NCBI GenBank assembly: GCA_018816735.1
Contig: JAHIVH010000047.1
Span: 1-64,000, forward strand
Direction of reading: 5' to 3'
Origin: Pseudomonadota bacterium
Lineage (GTDB): Bacteria > Desulfobacterota > Desulfobacteria > Desulfobacterales > JAHIVH01
Length of the DNA: 64,000 bases
The notes beneath the pieces were generated by a model, which was not told where the DNA came from, did no database searches, and saw nothing but the letters and a program-made list of their open reading frames with translations. Both the position numbers and the translations under genes were made by a program. Each line of letters begins with the position of its first letter. Positions within the stretch are counted from its first letter, which is position 1. Positions 50,782 to 60,611 of the stretch are shown piece by piece.

Positions 50782-53706
50782 ATGAAACATACGAATTATA
50801 TTCAGGTATTTCTTGCCTTTCTTCTGCTGGTAAGCTGCAGCAGTTCCGGTGGTGGCGGAAAAAACAGCGGCGACGCGCCAGTCGCCCAATTCTCATTGTC
50901 TTCAGAAGGCGGAAATGCACCTGTCTATATTATGGCCAATGCATCTGAGTCATCTGATCCAAATGGCACGATCGTCAGTTATGCATGGGAATTTGGCGAT
51001 GGCACGGATTCAGAAGGCATCACCGCATCTCACATTTATACAACAAGTGGCAACTATAAACTCTCCCTGACTGTTACGGATGATGAAAGCAAAACATCCA
51101 CCTCGTCAAAAACCATTTCCGTGACAACAACAAACGAGACATTTACGCTTACAGGCGCCATCAGCATTATGGCGGGTACGGAAGTTGACGGGGATGTGAA
51201 TGATCCGCGTGCGATTTACACGGCAAACAACGATATGGATCATGCCCAGGAAATATCCAACCCAACCGTGGTTGGCGGTTATGTCACCTTCAAGAACAAC
51301 GGTGAGGAGGGGCCCTTGCATGAAGACGGTGATGAATCGGATTTTTATGAAGTGACCCTGGCAGCAAATGAATCCATTACCCTTTATATTGCCAATGCGG
51401 ATGACGGCGATCTCGACCTTTATCTCTACGATAAGGATGGGGACTTGACCGACTCATCCAAGGATGACAAATCCAACATGGAATATATTCAGGTAACTGA
51501 AAACGGAACATATTTTATCGAAGTCAAGGCGTTTTCAGGCGCCTCAAACTATGTGCTCAACATCGGTCAGAACCAGACACCCAGTCAGTCCAGCCAGCTC
51601 AGTTTGAAAGGTGATTTTGTTCCGGGTGAGATCATTGTCACTTTTGCGGATAATTTTATTCCTGCGGGCAACATCGACCGGGTCGCTTTCTATGAAAATG
51701 CAACCGGGCTTAAAAGAAAATCCGGCGCACCCGGAAGAGCCATGCTTTTCACGCTGGGAGATTCGGAAGATTCGAAAAATGCACTGAAAAAACTATCTGC
51801 CAACAGGCTTTCATCATCGATCAAAAAAGGCATTGAAAACTTACCACCGGAAACCAAAAGGAAATTTGATACCCTTCTTGCCGTCAAAGCATTGAGAAAA
51901 CGTGCGGACGTGATCACTGCCGACCCGAACTATATCCGAAAACCATTCAGCACAAAACCAAATGACTCGTCCTACAATTATCAATGGCACTATCCCCTGC
52001 TGCATCTTCCCCAGGCCTGGGATGTCACAACCGGTTCTGCGGATGTGATTGTGGCCGTGATTGATACAGGTGTGCTGATAAATCACCCGGATATAAGCGG
52101 TAAAACCGTTCAGGGTTATGATTTTATCAGAGACCCGTCAAATTCCCTCGACGGGGATGGCATTGACAGCAACCCGGATGATCCGGGGGACAAGGCATAT
52201 GGCAATACCAGCAGTTTCCACGGCACCCATGTGTCCGGAACCATTGCGGCTGCAAGCGATAACCATAAAGGGGTATGCGGTATTGGCTGGTCTGTAAAAA
52301 TCATGCCCTTAAGGGTCCTGGGGAACATAGGCGGCACAGATTATGATATTATCCAGGCAATCCACTATGCAGCCGGCCTTTCGAATGATTCGGGAACAAC
52401 ACCTTCAAAAATTGCAGATGTGATCAATTTAAGTTTCGGGGGCCCGGATTCTTCCCGTACTGCAAAAAATGCCTATCTCCAGGCCAGGGAAAAAGGGATC
52501 ATTCTGGTGGCAGCTGCTGGAAATGAATCCTCCAGTTCACGCTCCTACCCTGCTGCGCATGAGGGCGTTATTTCGGTAAGCGCCGTCGACATGGCGAAAA
52601 AGCTGGCCCCCTATTCCAATTACGGGGCGAGCTATGACAAATGGATTGATGTGGCTGCACCTGGCGGGGACAGTTCTGCTGATTTGAACGGAGACGGTTA
52701 TGCAGATGGCGTATTGAGCACCGGTGCCAATGATGCAAGCGGCACCATTAAATACGGGTATTATTTCATGGAAGGGACATCCATGGCAACACCTCATGTG
52801 GTGGGGATTATTGCGCTGATGAAGTCCGTCAAACCTGATCTGTCACCGGATGATATCCAAACCCTTCTTGAAAACGGAGACATTACAGAAGACATTGGAT
52901 CGGATATTTACTATGGAAACGGCCTGATTGATGCCTATCTTGCCGTGACAAAAGCGCAAGAGCTTGAAGGAAGCGGGACAACAACATCCAGTGCCACGCT
53001 TGTTGTTTCCCCATCGTCCTTGAATTTCGATACGTCTAAAACATCAATCACGATTTCAACCACAAACGGCGGGAGCGGAAACCTATCCATATCAGGTGTT
53101 TCCGCAGATGAAAGCTGGATAACCATCACAGAATCGTCCGTTGATTCAAACAAGCTGGGCTCATATAAGATATCTGTGGATCGCACAGGACTTAGCATAG
53201 GCGCCCATAACGGGAACATCACTTTTTCTTCAACATCCAATTCGGTTTTTATGCCTGTACTCATGCAGGTCGCAGGGAGCACCGACACACTGAATGCGGG
53301 TTTGAACTACCTGGTCATTGTCCCCTTTGGTTCCAGCCCGGATGAAACATTTACGGCCTTTCCATTGTACGCAGAAAATGGTGTGTATGGTTTTACAATT
53401 ACGGATGTTCAAGCAGGGCTATACAATATTTATGCGGGCACTGACCAAAATAATGACGGTTATATCTGTGACTGGGGTGAATCGTGCGGTATTTATATTA
53501 CCATGTCAGCCCCCAAACTCATTTCTGTGAACAATGATGTGAACGGATTAAATTTTTCAACCGGTTTCAGATCAGTGATTTCTGACCAGACATCTCTGGG
53601 TACAGATACGTATTCCTCAAAAGCAGGGATTGCAAGAGTGCACCCCATTAAAATCAGAAAAGAGCCGACACAAAAGAACATCTATTCTTACACAGATAGC
53701 AACTGA
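50782..53706 (+). CDS. Subtilisin-family (S8) serine protease lipoprotein with PKD and PPC domains
   Basis: The signal peptide ends LLLVSC (Cys19), followed by a Ser/Gly-rich linker. Residues about 33-115 are a PKD domain (YAWEFGDGTDSEG). About 130-262 is a PPC/pre-peptidase type region (SDFYEVTLAANESITLYIAN; DGDLDLYLYDKDGD). About 275-390 is an inhibitor/propeptide-like region (GEIIVTFADNFIPAGN). The S8 catalytic domain holds Asp428 (VIDTGV), His480 (HGTHVSG) and Ser667 (GTSMATPHVVG). The C-terminal 240 residues contain an Ig-like/BACON-type domain (VVSPSSLNFDTSKTSITIST) and a further beta domain. An intact, surface-anchored protease probably used for extracellular protein degradation or maturation. 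Confidence 0.92.
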   Translation: MKHTNYIQVFLAFLLLVSCSSSGGGGKNSGDAPVAQFSLSSEGGNAPVYIMANASESSDPNGTIVSYAWEFGDGTDSEGITASHIYTTSGNYKLSLTVTDDESKTSTSSKTISVTTTNETFTLTGAISIMAGTEVDGDVNDPRAIYTANNDMDHAQEISNPTVVGGYVTFKNNGEEGPLHEDGDESDFYEVTLAANESITLYIANADDGDLDLYLYDKDGDLTDSSKDDKSNMEYIQVTENGTYFIEVKAFSGASNYVLNIGQNQTPSQSSQLSLKGDFVPGEIIVTFADNFIPAGNIDRVAFYENATGLKRKSGAPGRAMLFTLGDSEDSKNALKKLSANRLSSSIKKGIENLPPETKRKFDTLLAVKALRKRADVITADPNYIRKPFSTKPNDSSYNYQWHYPLLHLPQAWDVTTGSADVIVAVIDTGVLINHPDISGKTVQGYDFIRDPSNSLDGDGIDSNPDDPGDKAYGNTSSFHGTHVSGTIAAASDNHKGVCGIGWSVKIMPLRVLGNIGGTDYDIIQAIHYAAGLSNDSGTTPSKIADVINLSFGGPDSSRTAKNAYLQAREKGIILVAAAGNESSSSRSYPAAHEGVISVSAVDMAKKLAPYSNYGASYDKWIDVAAPGGDSSADLNGDGYADGVLSTGANDASGTIKYGYYFMEGTSMATPHVVGIIALMKSVKPDLSPDDIQTLLENGDITEDIGSDIYYGNGLIDAYLAVTKAQELEGSGTTTSSATLVVSPSSLNFDTSKTSITISTTNGGSGNLSISGVSADESWITITESSVDSNKLGSYKISVDRTGLSIGAHNGNITFSSTSNSVFMPVLMQVAGSTDTLNAGLNYLVIVPFGSSPDETFTAFPLYAENGVYGFTITDVQAGLYNIYAGTDQNNDGYICDWGESCGIYITMSAPKLISVNNDVNGLNFSTGFRSVISDQTSLGTDTYSSKAGIARVHPIKIRKEPTQKNIYSYTDSN

Positions 53707-53719
53707 TTCTTTTTCTCCT

Positions 53720-55075
53720 TTATCTGTCCTGCCCTTTTTTCCTGAGCGCGAGCCATGCCTCCAGGCGTTGTTTGACGATTTTTTCATAGCCTCTCTCGGT
53801 CGGCAGATAAAATCTATCCCCTTTAAGGGATTCCGGCAGGTGTTCCTGTGCCACAAAACCCTCTTTATAATCATGGGCATATTTATAGCCCTTTCCATAT
53901 CCCAGGTCTTTCATCAAACCGGTGGGGGCGTTTCTGATATGATGGGGCACAGGAAGCGACCCGGTATTCCGGATAACGTCTTTTATTTTATTATAGGTTG
54001 TATAGATGCTGTTGCTCTTCGGTGCTGTTGCAAGATAGACAGCCGCTTCCACAAGGGCCAGTTCGCCTTCAGGATATCCCAAAAACCGATAGGCTTCCAT
54101 GGCATTCAAGGAAACAATCAAGGCATTTGTGTCAGCAATGCCTATATCTTCTGTGGCAAATCGCACCATTCGTCTTGCGATATAGAACGGGTCCTCTCCG
54201 GCTGAAAGCATCCTTAAAAGCCAATAGACAGCGGCATCCGGATCACTTCCCCGAAGGCTTTTGTGCAGGGCGGAAATCAGGTTATAATGTTCTTCTCCTG
54301 ACTTGTCATAGAGAAGCACTTTTTTCTGAAGAATTTTTTCGATTGTGTCAAGCTCCACCCTGATTCCTTCTGCGGCGCCATCTTCAACCGATTCATCAAC
54401 TTTCGCCTGAAAGGCAACCATCTCAAGACTGTTCAGCGCCGCCCGGACATCACCGTCAGCCATCTTCACAATGCACATCAACGCATCGTCCGAAAAAGAC
54501 ACCGCTTCCTTCCCAAGGCCCCTTTCTTCATCCTTCAAAGCCCTTAAAAGAACGGTCTTCATATCTTCCGGAGATAATGCATTTAACGTGATGACCCGGC
54601 ATCTGGACATCAGGGCGGGAATGACTTCAAAAGAGGGATTTTCCGTTGTGGCACCAACAAGGGTGATCAGGCCGCTTTCAACATGGTGAAGAAACGCATC
54701 CTGCTGGGATTTGTTGAACCGGTGTATCTCGTCCACAAATAAGATGGTTCTTTTGTCAAACAGGTCCTTTTGCTTTTTGGCATCATCAATGATGGCGCGG
54801 ATATCCTTCACACCTGAGAGTACCGCTGATATTTGAACAAAAAAGGACCGGGTTTCATTTGCAATGATATTGGCAAGGGTTGTTTTTCCGCAACCCGGAG
54901 GCCCCCAGAGAATCATCGAAAAAAGACTGTCTTTTAAAATAGCGTTTCGAATGAGCGTCCCCTTGCCTGCGATGTGGGTCTGCCCGATAAATTCATCAAG
55001 ATTTTGCGGTCGCATTCTTTCGGCAAGTGGCCGGCCAATGTTCTTTTTAGCTGCCCTGTGCTCGAATAGGTCCAT
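53720..55075 (-). CDS. rarA: Replication-associated recombination protein A (MgsA/RarA)
   Basis: The 451-residue AAA+ protein has MRPQNLDEFIGQTHIAGKGT, Walker A LWGPPGCGKTTLANIIA, Walker B ILFVDEIHRFNKSQQDAFL, sensor 1 VGATTENPSFEVIPALMSRC, and the C-terminal tetramer domain (SALHKSLRGSDPDAAVYWLL; GYKYAHDYKEGFV). RarA acts at stalled replication forks and binds SSB. Its ATG overlaps the der stop as TAATG, so the two genes are coupled. Confidence 0.96.
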   Translation of the reverse strand: MDLFEHRAAKKNIGRPLAERMRPQNLDEFIGQTHIAGKGTLIRNAILKDSLFSMILWGPPGCGKTTLANIIANETRSFFVQISAVLSGVKDIRAIIDDAKKQKDLFDKRTILFVDEIHRFNKSQQDAFLHHVESGLITLVGATTENPSFEVIPALMSRCRVITLNALSPEDMKTVLLRALKDEERGLGKEAVSFSDDALMCIVKMADGDVRAALNSLEMVAFQAKVDESVEDGAAEGIRVELDTIEKILQKKVLLYDKSGEEHYNLISALHKSLRGSDPDAAVYWLLRMLSAGEDPFYIARRMVRFATEDIGIADTNALIVSLNAMEAYRFLGYPEGELALVEAAVYLATAPKSNSIYTTYNKIKDVIRNTGSLPVPHHIRNAPTGLMKDLGYGKGYKYAHDYKEGFVAQEHLPESLKGDRFYLPTERGYEKIVKQRLEAWLALRKKGQDR

Positions 55076-56472
55076 TACTGTTTTTTCTTTCTCTGTTTTT
55101 TACCTCTTTCCTGTTTCTCATATTTGCTAAAATCAATTTTACCCGTTCTCTGTTTAAAAATCAGCCGGATAGGTGTTTTATCCAGTTTCGCCTGCTCTCT
55201 GATCTGATTTATCAAATATCTTTCATAAGAAAAATGAACTGATTCCGGAAAGTTTACAAAACAGACAAATGTCGGTGGTTTGGATGCCACCTGTGTGGCA
55301 TAATAAAACTTCAGCCGCTTCCCTTTGTGAAGCGAAGGTTCGGTCCTCTCGATGGCCTTCTCAATAATTCTGTTTAACTGGCCGGTGCCGATTCTAAAAG
55401 AATATTGCCCGTACACTTCGTCTATCAGATTGAAAATTCGATGCACCCGTTGACCGGTCAAGGCGGAAATTGTCATGGCAGGTGCAAAATTCAAAAATTT
55501 CGCCTCCATCCGTAAATGCTCATAATAGGCTTTGACCGTCTTGTCATCCTTTTCAACCCGGTCCCATTTGTTCAACAGGAAGATAGAGCCGCATCCCCGT
55601 TCATGCGCATAACCGGCAATGGTGATATCCTGTTCTGTAATCCCTTCTTCCGCGTCAATAAGAATCAAGGCAACATCGCATCGATCAAGGCTTTTCAAGG
55701 ATTTTATTACGGAAAACTTCTCTATCTTTTGGGACACTCTGGCCCTTCTCCTGATGCCTGCTGTATCGATCAGGCAATATGCTGTTTCACCAAACGTGAA
55801 TAAAGAGTCCACCGAATCCCTGGTGGTGCCGGCCACATTGCTCACAACCAACCGGTTTTCACCCAAAATCTTGTTGATCAGGGATGACTTCCCCACATTA
55901 GGCCGCCCCACAACTGCGATCTTAACGATTTCATCTTTTTTTTCCGGGATATCCGACAGATCTTCAACAGGCATATCTTTTTTGAAATGATCCACCAGAG
56001 CATCCAGAAAATCCATCATCCCATAGCCATGTTCTCCGGATACCGGGAATAAGGCTTCAATGCCCAGGGCATGAAATTCATAAAGGTTCTCTTCCAGATG
56101 TTCACCGTCAATTTTATTGACCACATAAAAAACCGGTTTTTCAACTGCCCTTAAAATATCCACAAGATCTCTGTCAAAAGGAGATATGCCTGACTTGGCA
56201 TCGAGTACAAGGACAACCACATCTGCCTCGGCAATCGCCTGATTCACCTGAAACCGTATTTCATCTGCAAAATCATCTGCATCTTTATCTATGAATCCGC
56301 CCGTATCTATCAGCATGAATTCAACATCATCAAAAGTTGCCTGCCCATAATGGCGGTCTCTGGTAACGCCTGGAAAATTATCAACCAGCGCGTCCCTTCT
56401 TTTTGTAATTCGGTTAAACAATGTGGATTTACCCACATTGGGGCGCCCTACCAGGGCAACAACTGGTTTCAT
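55075..56472 (-). CDS. der: Ribosome-assembly GTPase Der (EngA)
   Basis: The ATG at 56472 is chosen because AAGGCG precedes it and the protein then starts [20 protein letters not shown]. It has two tandem GTPase domains: first G1 [10 protein letters not shown]3 DTGGF, G4 NKID; second G1 [15 protein letters not shown]3 [12 protein letters not shown]4 NKWD. A C-terminal KH-like domain ([37 protein letters not shown]) and a lysine-rich tail follow. Der is essential for 50S assembly. It lies upstream of rarA in one operon. Confidence 0.97.
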   Translation of the reverse strand: MKPVVALVGRPNVGKSTLFNRITKRRDALVDNFPGVTRDRHYGQATFDDVEFMLIDTGGFIDKDADDFADEIRFQVNQAIAEADVVVLVLDAKSGISPFDRDLVDILRAVEKPVFYVVNKIDGEHLEENLYEFHALGIEALFPVSGEHGYGMMDFLDALVDHFKKDMPVEDLSDIPEKKDEIVKIAVVGRPNVGKSSLINKILGENRLVVSNVAGTTRDSVDSLFTFGETAYCLIDTAGIRRRARVSQKIEKFSVIKSLKSLDRCDVALILIDAEEGITEQDITIAGYAHERGCGSIFLLNKWDRVEKDDKTVKAYYEHLRMEAKFLNFAPAMTISALTGQRVHRIFNLIDEVYGQYSFRIGTGQLNRIIEKAIERTEPSLHKGKRLKFYYATQVASKPPTFVCFVNFPESVHFSYERYLINQIREQAKLDKTPIRLIFKQRTGKIDFSKYEKQERGKKQRKKKQ

Positions 56473-56650
56473 ATGTAACACGCCTTTATGCTTGGTTTGG
56501 TTCAAAGTTATTATTTTTCAAGTATTTTCTATAAGGCTTTATATTAAATATCAAATGAATTCGCTTTTTATCAGATAAATATCATCTTGCCCGGCTTTCG
56601 GATTTCATGCTACACAAATATATTAACAACTTTTTAACGACAGGTGACAA

Positions 56651-57295
56651 ATGGCCTTAAAAGTCAATGAAATATTCCACAGCCTTCAGGGTGAATCCAC
56701 TTTTACGGGAATGCCTTGCGTTTTTGTAAGGCTTTCCGGCTGCAATCTCAGGTGCTCCTACTGCGATACAGGGTACGCTTATGCCCATGGCACGCTGATA
56801 GATATAGAAGAGATCATGGACATGGTATCCCATCACGCATGCAGGCTCGTTGAAATCACAGGTGGAGAACCTCTGATTCAGGAAGAAACGCCTGCGCTGG
56901 TAAAAACCCTTCTTGATAAAGACTTCACTGTGCTCATGGAAACAAACGGAAGTATGCGAATTGATCTGGTCGATGAGAAATGCATCAAAATCGTTGACAT
57001 GAAATGCCCTTCAAGCGGCGAATCGGAAAAAAATGATACAGAAAATCTAAAACGGCTTTCTGCAAAAGACCAGCTCAAATTTGTCATCGCGGATAAAAAT
57101 GACTTTCACTTTGCGGTAGCCATGGTTAATCAGTTAAACCATAAAATTCCCGGCGGAAATATCCTGTTTTCTCCTGTCGCAGGAACCCTGGAACCTCCCC
57201 GGCTGGCAGCCTGGATTCTCGAAAATAAACTCACTGTGAGATTCCAGATTCAACTCCATAAAATTCTGTGGCCCAATATCGATCGGGGTGTGTGA
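56651..57295 (+). CDS. queE: 7-carboxy-7-deazaguanine synthase
   Basis: The 214-residue radical SAM protein starts VNEIFHSLQGESTFTGMPCV, the QueE signature, with the cluster Cys31, Cys35 and Cys38 in SGCNLRCSYCDT, GGEP in ITGGEPLIQ and METNGSMRIDL. It converts carboxytetrahydropterin to 7-carboxy-7-deazaguanine, the precursor of queuosine. AGGTGAC lies before the ATG. It is followed after 3 bases by queC, so the two form an operon; queD and queF are not in the window. Confidence 0.95.
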   Translation: MALKVNEIFHSLQGESTFTGMPCVFVRLSGCNLRCSYCDTGYAYAHGTLIDIEEIMDMVSHHACRLVEITGGEPLIQEETPALVKTLLDKDFTVLMETNGSMRIDLVDEKCIKIVDMKCPSSGESEKNDTENLKRLSAKDQLKFVIADKNDFHFAVAMVNQLNHKIPGGNILFSPVAGTLEPPRLAAWILENKLTVRFQIQLHKILWPNIDRGV

Positions 57296-57298
57296 CAC

Positions 57299-58000
57299 AT
57301 GGAATCCGACAGGAAGAAAGCGGTTGTTCTATCAAGCGGGGGTCTTGACTCCACTACGGCAATGGCTGTCGCTAAAAATGAGGGCTTCGACATTTTCAGC
57401 CTGAGTTTTTTTTATGGACAAAGACACCATCATGAACTCAAAGCAGCAGAACGCGTAGCTGCTTTTTTCAATGTGAAAAAACATCTTGTCATCCATACGG
57501 ACCTCAATAAAATAGGTGGATCTGCCTTGACAGATGATATTGATGTGCCCAAATCAGACGACTCCGTTATCAAAAACGAAGGAATCCCTGTGACGTATGT
57601 GCCTGCGAGAAATACCATTTTTCTGGCCTATGGGATGGCGTGGGCGGAAGTTCTGAATGCATCGGATATTTTCATTGGCGTCAATGCAGTTGATTACAGC
57701 GGCTATCCGGATTGCAGAAAAGAATTTATCGATGCCTTTGAAAAAATGGCCAGACTGGCGACGAAAACAGGGGTTGAGGGGACCACGGCCCTCTCGATCA
57801 GAACACCACTCATCTCTCTGACAAAAGCGGAAATTATCAAACTGGGAACCTGGCTTGGGGTCGACTATCAAATCACCCACAGTTGCTATGATCCATCGGA
57901 AAAAGGACTGGCCTGTGGCAGATGCGACAGCTGCATATTGCGGCGAAAGGGTTTTATGGTAGCAGGTGTAAAGGACCCCACCCCATACATTTCAAAATGA
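57299..58000 (+). CDS. queC: 7-cyano-7-deazaguanine synthase
   Basis: The 233-residue protein has the ATP-pyrophosphatase PP-loop [17 protein letters not shown], then [53 protein letters not shown] and the zinc-binding end [18 protein letters not shown]. It makes preQ0 from the QueE product using ATP and ammonia. The pathway leads to queuosine in tRNA and, in some bacteria, to deazaguanine DNA modification. No modification genes are adjacent, so tRNA use is more likely. Confidence 0.96.
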   Translation: MESDRKKAVVLSSGGLDSTTAMAVAKNEGFDIFSLSFFYGQRHHHELKAAERVAAFFNVKKHLVIHTDLNKIGGSALTDDIDVPKSDDSVIKNEGIPVTYVPARNTIFLAYGMAWAEVLNASDIFIGVNAVDYSGYPDCRKEFIDAFEKMARLATKTGVEGTTALSIRTPLISLTKAEIIKLGTWLGVDYQITHSCYDPSEKGLACGRCDSCILRRKGFMVAGVKDPTPYISK

Positions 58001-58004
58001 GAGG

Positions 58005-58682
58005 CTATTCCTTCCAGAGATCCACATCAATGAGACCCAGGCGGGCCGCATACCGGACAAGCTCCATCGTGCTGTGGATATCGAGCTTTTTCATAATGTT
58101 CGCCCGATGATTTTCGACGGTTTTCGGACTGATAAACAATTTATCGGCAATTTCCTTGGGTGCTGACCCTTCGGCAAGAAGACGCATGACCTCCTGCTCT
58201 CGCGGTGTCAGGGAACCATATTCGGCATCGGTAATTTTCGCTTCTCTCACAGGGAGCTTCATCAATTTTTCAACCACCTGATGGGACACGGAACTATCCA
58301 GATAATATTCGCCTTTCAAAACGGATTCAAGCCCCTGAACCAACCGGTCAGAAGCAGAATCCTTGGCCACATACCCTGTGGCGCCTGCCTGAAATGCCTC
58401 GGCAATGTAATCAATTTTTGAATGCATGCTGACAATCATCACACGTGTGGAAGGAACTGTACTTCTCATTTCACTTGTCACCTGGATGCCGTTTATGTCC
58501 GGAAGAGAAATGTCAATAACAGCCAGATCCGGTTGCAACTGTTTGGCTTTTCTCAATCCCTGACGGCCTGTACCGGCTTCTCCTACAACCTGAAACCTGC
58601 TGTCTCTCTCTACAATCGCTTTCAGGCCTTCCCGAAAAAGTGGATGATCATCAATAATAAGTATACTGTTTTTCTGCGTCAC
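58005..58682 (-). CDS. NarL/FixJ-family response regulator
   Basis: AGGAG lies 7 bases before a GTG at 58682, taken as the start instead of an upstream in-frame codon. The protein of 225 residues has a receiver domain (SILIIDDHPLFREGLKAIVE; phospho-acceptor Asp in LAVIDISLPDING; SMHSKIDYIAEAFQAGATGY; KDSA) and a LuxR-type helix-turn-helix (LTPREQEVMRLLAEGSAPKE then ISPKTVENHRANIMKKLD). No sensor kinase is adjacent, so it is an orphan regulator with unknown targets. Confidence 0.92.
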   Translation of the reverse strand: MTQKNSILIIDDHPLFREGLKAIVERDSRFQVVGEAGTGRQGLRKAKQLQPDLAVIDISLPDINGIQVTSEMRSTVPSTRVMIVSMHSKIDYIAEAFQAGATGYVAKDSASDRLVQGLESVLKGEYYLDSSVSHQVVEKLMKLPVREAKITDAEYGSLTPREQEVMRLLAEGSAPKEIADKLFISPKTVENHRANIMKKLDIHSTMELVRYAARLGLIDVDLWKE

Positions 58683-58737
58683 GTGTTGTCTCCTGAACAC
58701 CCTTCATGATGAACAATTGTGGAATAGGAGATTTACT

Positions 58738-59055
58738 ATGAAATACAACGATTTTCCTGTCAATGAAAATTTATTGACAAAAAATCTTGAAAACTATTCA
58801 TTTCATAAAGGAAATGCTGAAGCAATATGGAAAAAAATGATGGATGATGGTTTCATAACCACGATTTGGTTCATAAAAAAAACTTTAATAACCGTTTCAG
58901 TGAAGCACCCGCTTTGTCACTTTATAACCAAATTCTTTTTCCAGTATATAGATGATCAACTCAAAGCAATAATCATCGATAAGCGAGGTTTCCCATCCGA
59001 TCTGCTCAAGCTCATAATTGACAGTTGCCACTGTAAAACTGCCACCTTCTCTTAA
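58738..59055 (+). pseudogene. Short ORF with good start, probably truncated
   Basis: AGGAG is placed ideally before the ATG and the first 40 residues (MKYNDFPVNENLLTKNLENY, then FHKGNAEAIWKKMMDDGF) look like a real protein. From about 58890 the frame runs antisense through the better-supported gene at 58897-59172. The original C-terminus was probably lost. No family is recognised. Confidence 0.35.
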
Positions 59056-59172
59056 GAGATTGAACACATCGTAAATCAGATGCTGGATTTTTTTGGGTGG
59101 AATCCCTTTTGAAGACAATCGCCAAAACAGGCAGGTACACACGTTTGCGGTATCATATATTTCTTTTTGCAT
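58897..59172 (-). CDS. Hypothetical 91-residue cytoplasmic protein
   Basis: AGGAG is 6 bases before the ATG at 59172; the frame is open upstream but without a better site. The sequence is protein-like throughout, with amphipathic helices (LIYDVFNLLREGGSFTVATV; NYELEQIGWETSLIDDYCFE; LIIYILEKEFGYKVTKRVLH) and a Cys pair TCLFWRLSSKGIPP. I do not recognise the family. It overlaps the doubtful plus-strand ORF. Confidence 0.55.
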   Translation of the reverse strand: MQKEIYDTANVCTCLFWRLSSKGIPPKKIQHLIYDVFNLLREGGSFTVATVNYELEQIGWETSLIDDYCFELIIYILEKEFGYKVTKRVLH

Positions 59173-59876
59173 GAATAACTCCTGTATTCTTTCATAAATT
59201 CTTATTTGCATAAAAATTTACCGAAACCCCTACAGGAATAAAAAGCCGCAACTCTCCTCAAAACAATTAGGTTCCGGATACATATCACATCGGCGAAAAT
59301 TACTTTTAAGTATTTAAAATTCCCAACATATTGTCCATAAGGGAAAAAATTCATTTTTTTGGGGCGAACCCCCGGTATGCGGGATTAAATCCCGGCCATT
59401 TCTTGCTGATTTAAAGACAGAAAATAACCGGCATACAAATTTATTCATAATGATTTTTTAGCCCCTTGACACCCATTGCCAACCTCTATATAATGCGAAA
59501 ACAGGATTAAGGGTAAGGGGGGTTTTGAAATTAGCATCAAGAAGGTTTGACCGTATTTCCGAATTTGATTCAGTGCTCAATCTCATCATTTTCGAATAAT
59601 CTTATAACCGATGCCGTAATAAGGCTTAAATCAGGCCCATTCCGGTAGATTCACCATTTTCTGGCTATTTTTATCGGGTTCTCAGGATGCGTACCGGAAA
59701 TGTTATGCGGATACACCTTTTTTGTCCAGTAAAGACATATGATGGTAGATGATTCCAAGTATTTAAAAAGCGATTAACACTATTTTTCCGACCGGCTAAC
59801 TTTGTATCAGCAACAAACCTCATCCCTGTCTCTCAACGGAAAATAAACAATTATCAACCAATTATCGGAGGCGATC
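59173..59876. other. 704-base intergenic region with one consensus promoter
   Basis: Apart from the promoter at 59466-59494 this AT-rich region has no ORF or recognised RNA. A GGGGCGAACCCCCGG-type short hairpin lies near 59360-59380. Downstream of the promoter about 380 bases precede the next gene: a long leader or a small RNA. Confidence 0.55.
59466..59494 (+). promoter_or_regulatory. Perfect-consensus sigma-70 promoter
   Basis: TTGACA at 59466-59471 and TATAAT at 59489-59494 with an ideal 17-base spacer. It would start transcription near 59500, about 375 bases before the next start codon. Confidence 0.7.
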
Positions 59877-60551
59877 ATGAGTGATTTTTTAAAAAACCTT
59901 AAAATGAACAAAGACAGGACCAACGACTCGCGTCATCATCAGTCATCTTACAGAGATAATTACCATAACAATTATGACAGAAGAACTGATGCAGACAGAA
60001 GATCAACCTACCATCGAAAATCGAACTACGAAAATCCAATGACATCCATGTCCAAAATGTTACCGGATATTCAGAAACTCTTGAGCGCTATCGCTGATAA
60101 CCAGAAATCCCAGACTGATATTTATGATCGGATTACAACAGCAGAAGAAAACGTCAATCGATGTCTGTCTCAAATTTCAATGGCATTAAATATCATCGCC
60201 GCCAAAATGGCCCCTGAATCAGCAGACCGTCTCCTGAAAGGAGAAGAACCGGTTCCATCTTTCAGTGACAACACCGGTGAACCCAACCCTGCAGAATTTA
60301 CAAAACATGACAAGGACAACGTGATTGATATCATTGTTCACATGCGGGATAATGGCGCCACATTCGAAATGATCGCCCAGCATCTGGATAATGAGAACAT
60401 CGCCACATTCTCAAACAGAGGGAAATGGCATGCCCAGACCATTCACCGATTATACAAGCAAAACAAAAAAAATGATGGATTGACAGACAACAATGACCAA
60501 ACAGATATGATAAATGAAGAAGATGAGGATGAACTGGGGCCTTCATATTAG
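59877..60551 (+). CDS. Hypothetical protein with recombinase-like helix-turn-helix C-terminus
   Basis: GGAGG precedes the ATG. The 224-residue protein has a polar, Asp/Arg/Tyr-rich disordered N-terminus (residues 15-50), a helical middle (SMSKMLPDIQKLLSAIADNQ; VNRCLSQISMALNIIAAKMA) that may oligomerise, and a C-terminal segment (about 150-195). The last, VIDIIVHMRDNGATFEMIAQ then HLDNENIATFSNRGKWHAQT and IHRLYKQ, resembles the DNA-binding 'Recombinase' module of large serine recombinases. No catalytic serine domain is present, so it is more likely a DNA-binding regulator or nucleoid-type protein. It ends with an acidic tail. It has a strong promoter far upstream. Confidence 0.6.
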   Translation: MSDFLKNLKMNKDRTNDSRHHQSSYRDNYHNNYDRRTDADRRSTYHRKSNYENPMTSMSKMLPDIQKLLSAIADNQKSQTDIYDRITTAEENVNRCLSQISMALNIIAAKMAPESADRLLKGEEPVPSFSDNTGEPNPAEFTKHDKDNVIDIIVHMRDNGATFEMIAQHLDNENIATFSNRGKWHAQTIHRLYKQNKKNDGLTDNNDQTDMINEEDEDELGPSY

Positions 60552-60611
60552 CCGATAAAAAATAATACCGTTACCTGGATTCTCACAAGACAGTTGTGAT
60601 AGAGAAGCATT

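Noticed and set aside
57299..58000. QueE-QueC as part of a DNA deazaguanine modification island
   Set aside because: No dpdA-K genes or other mobile hallmarks lie nearby; queuosine synthesis is the simpler reading.
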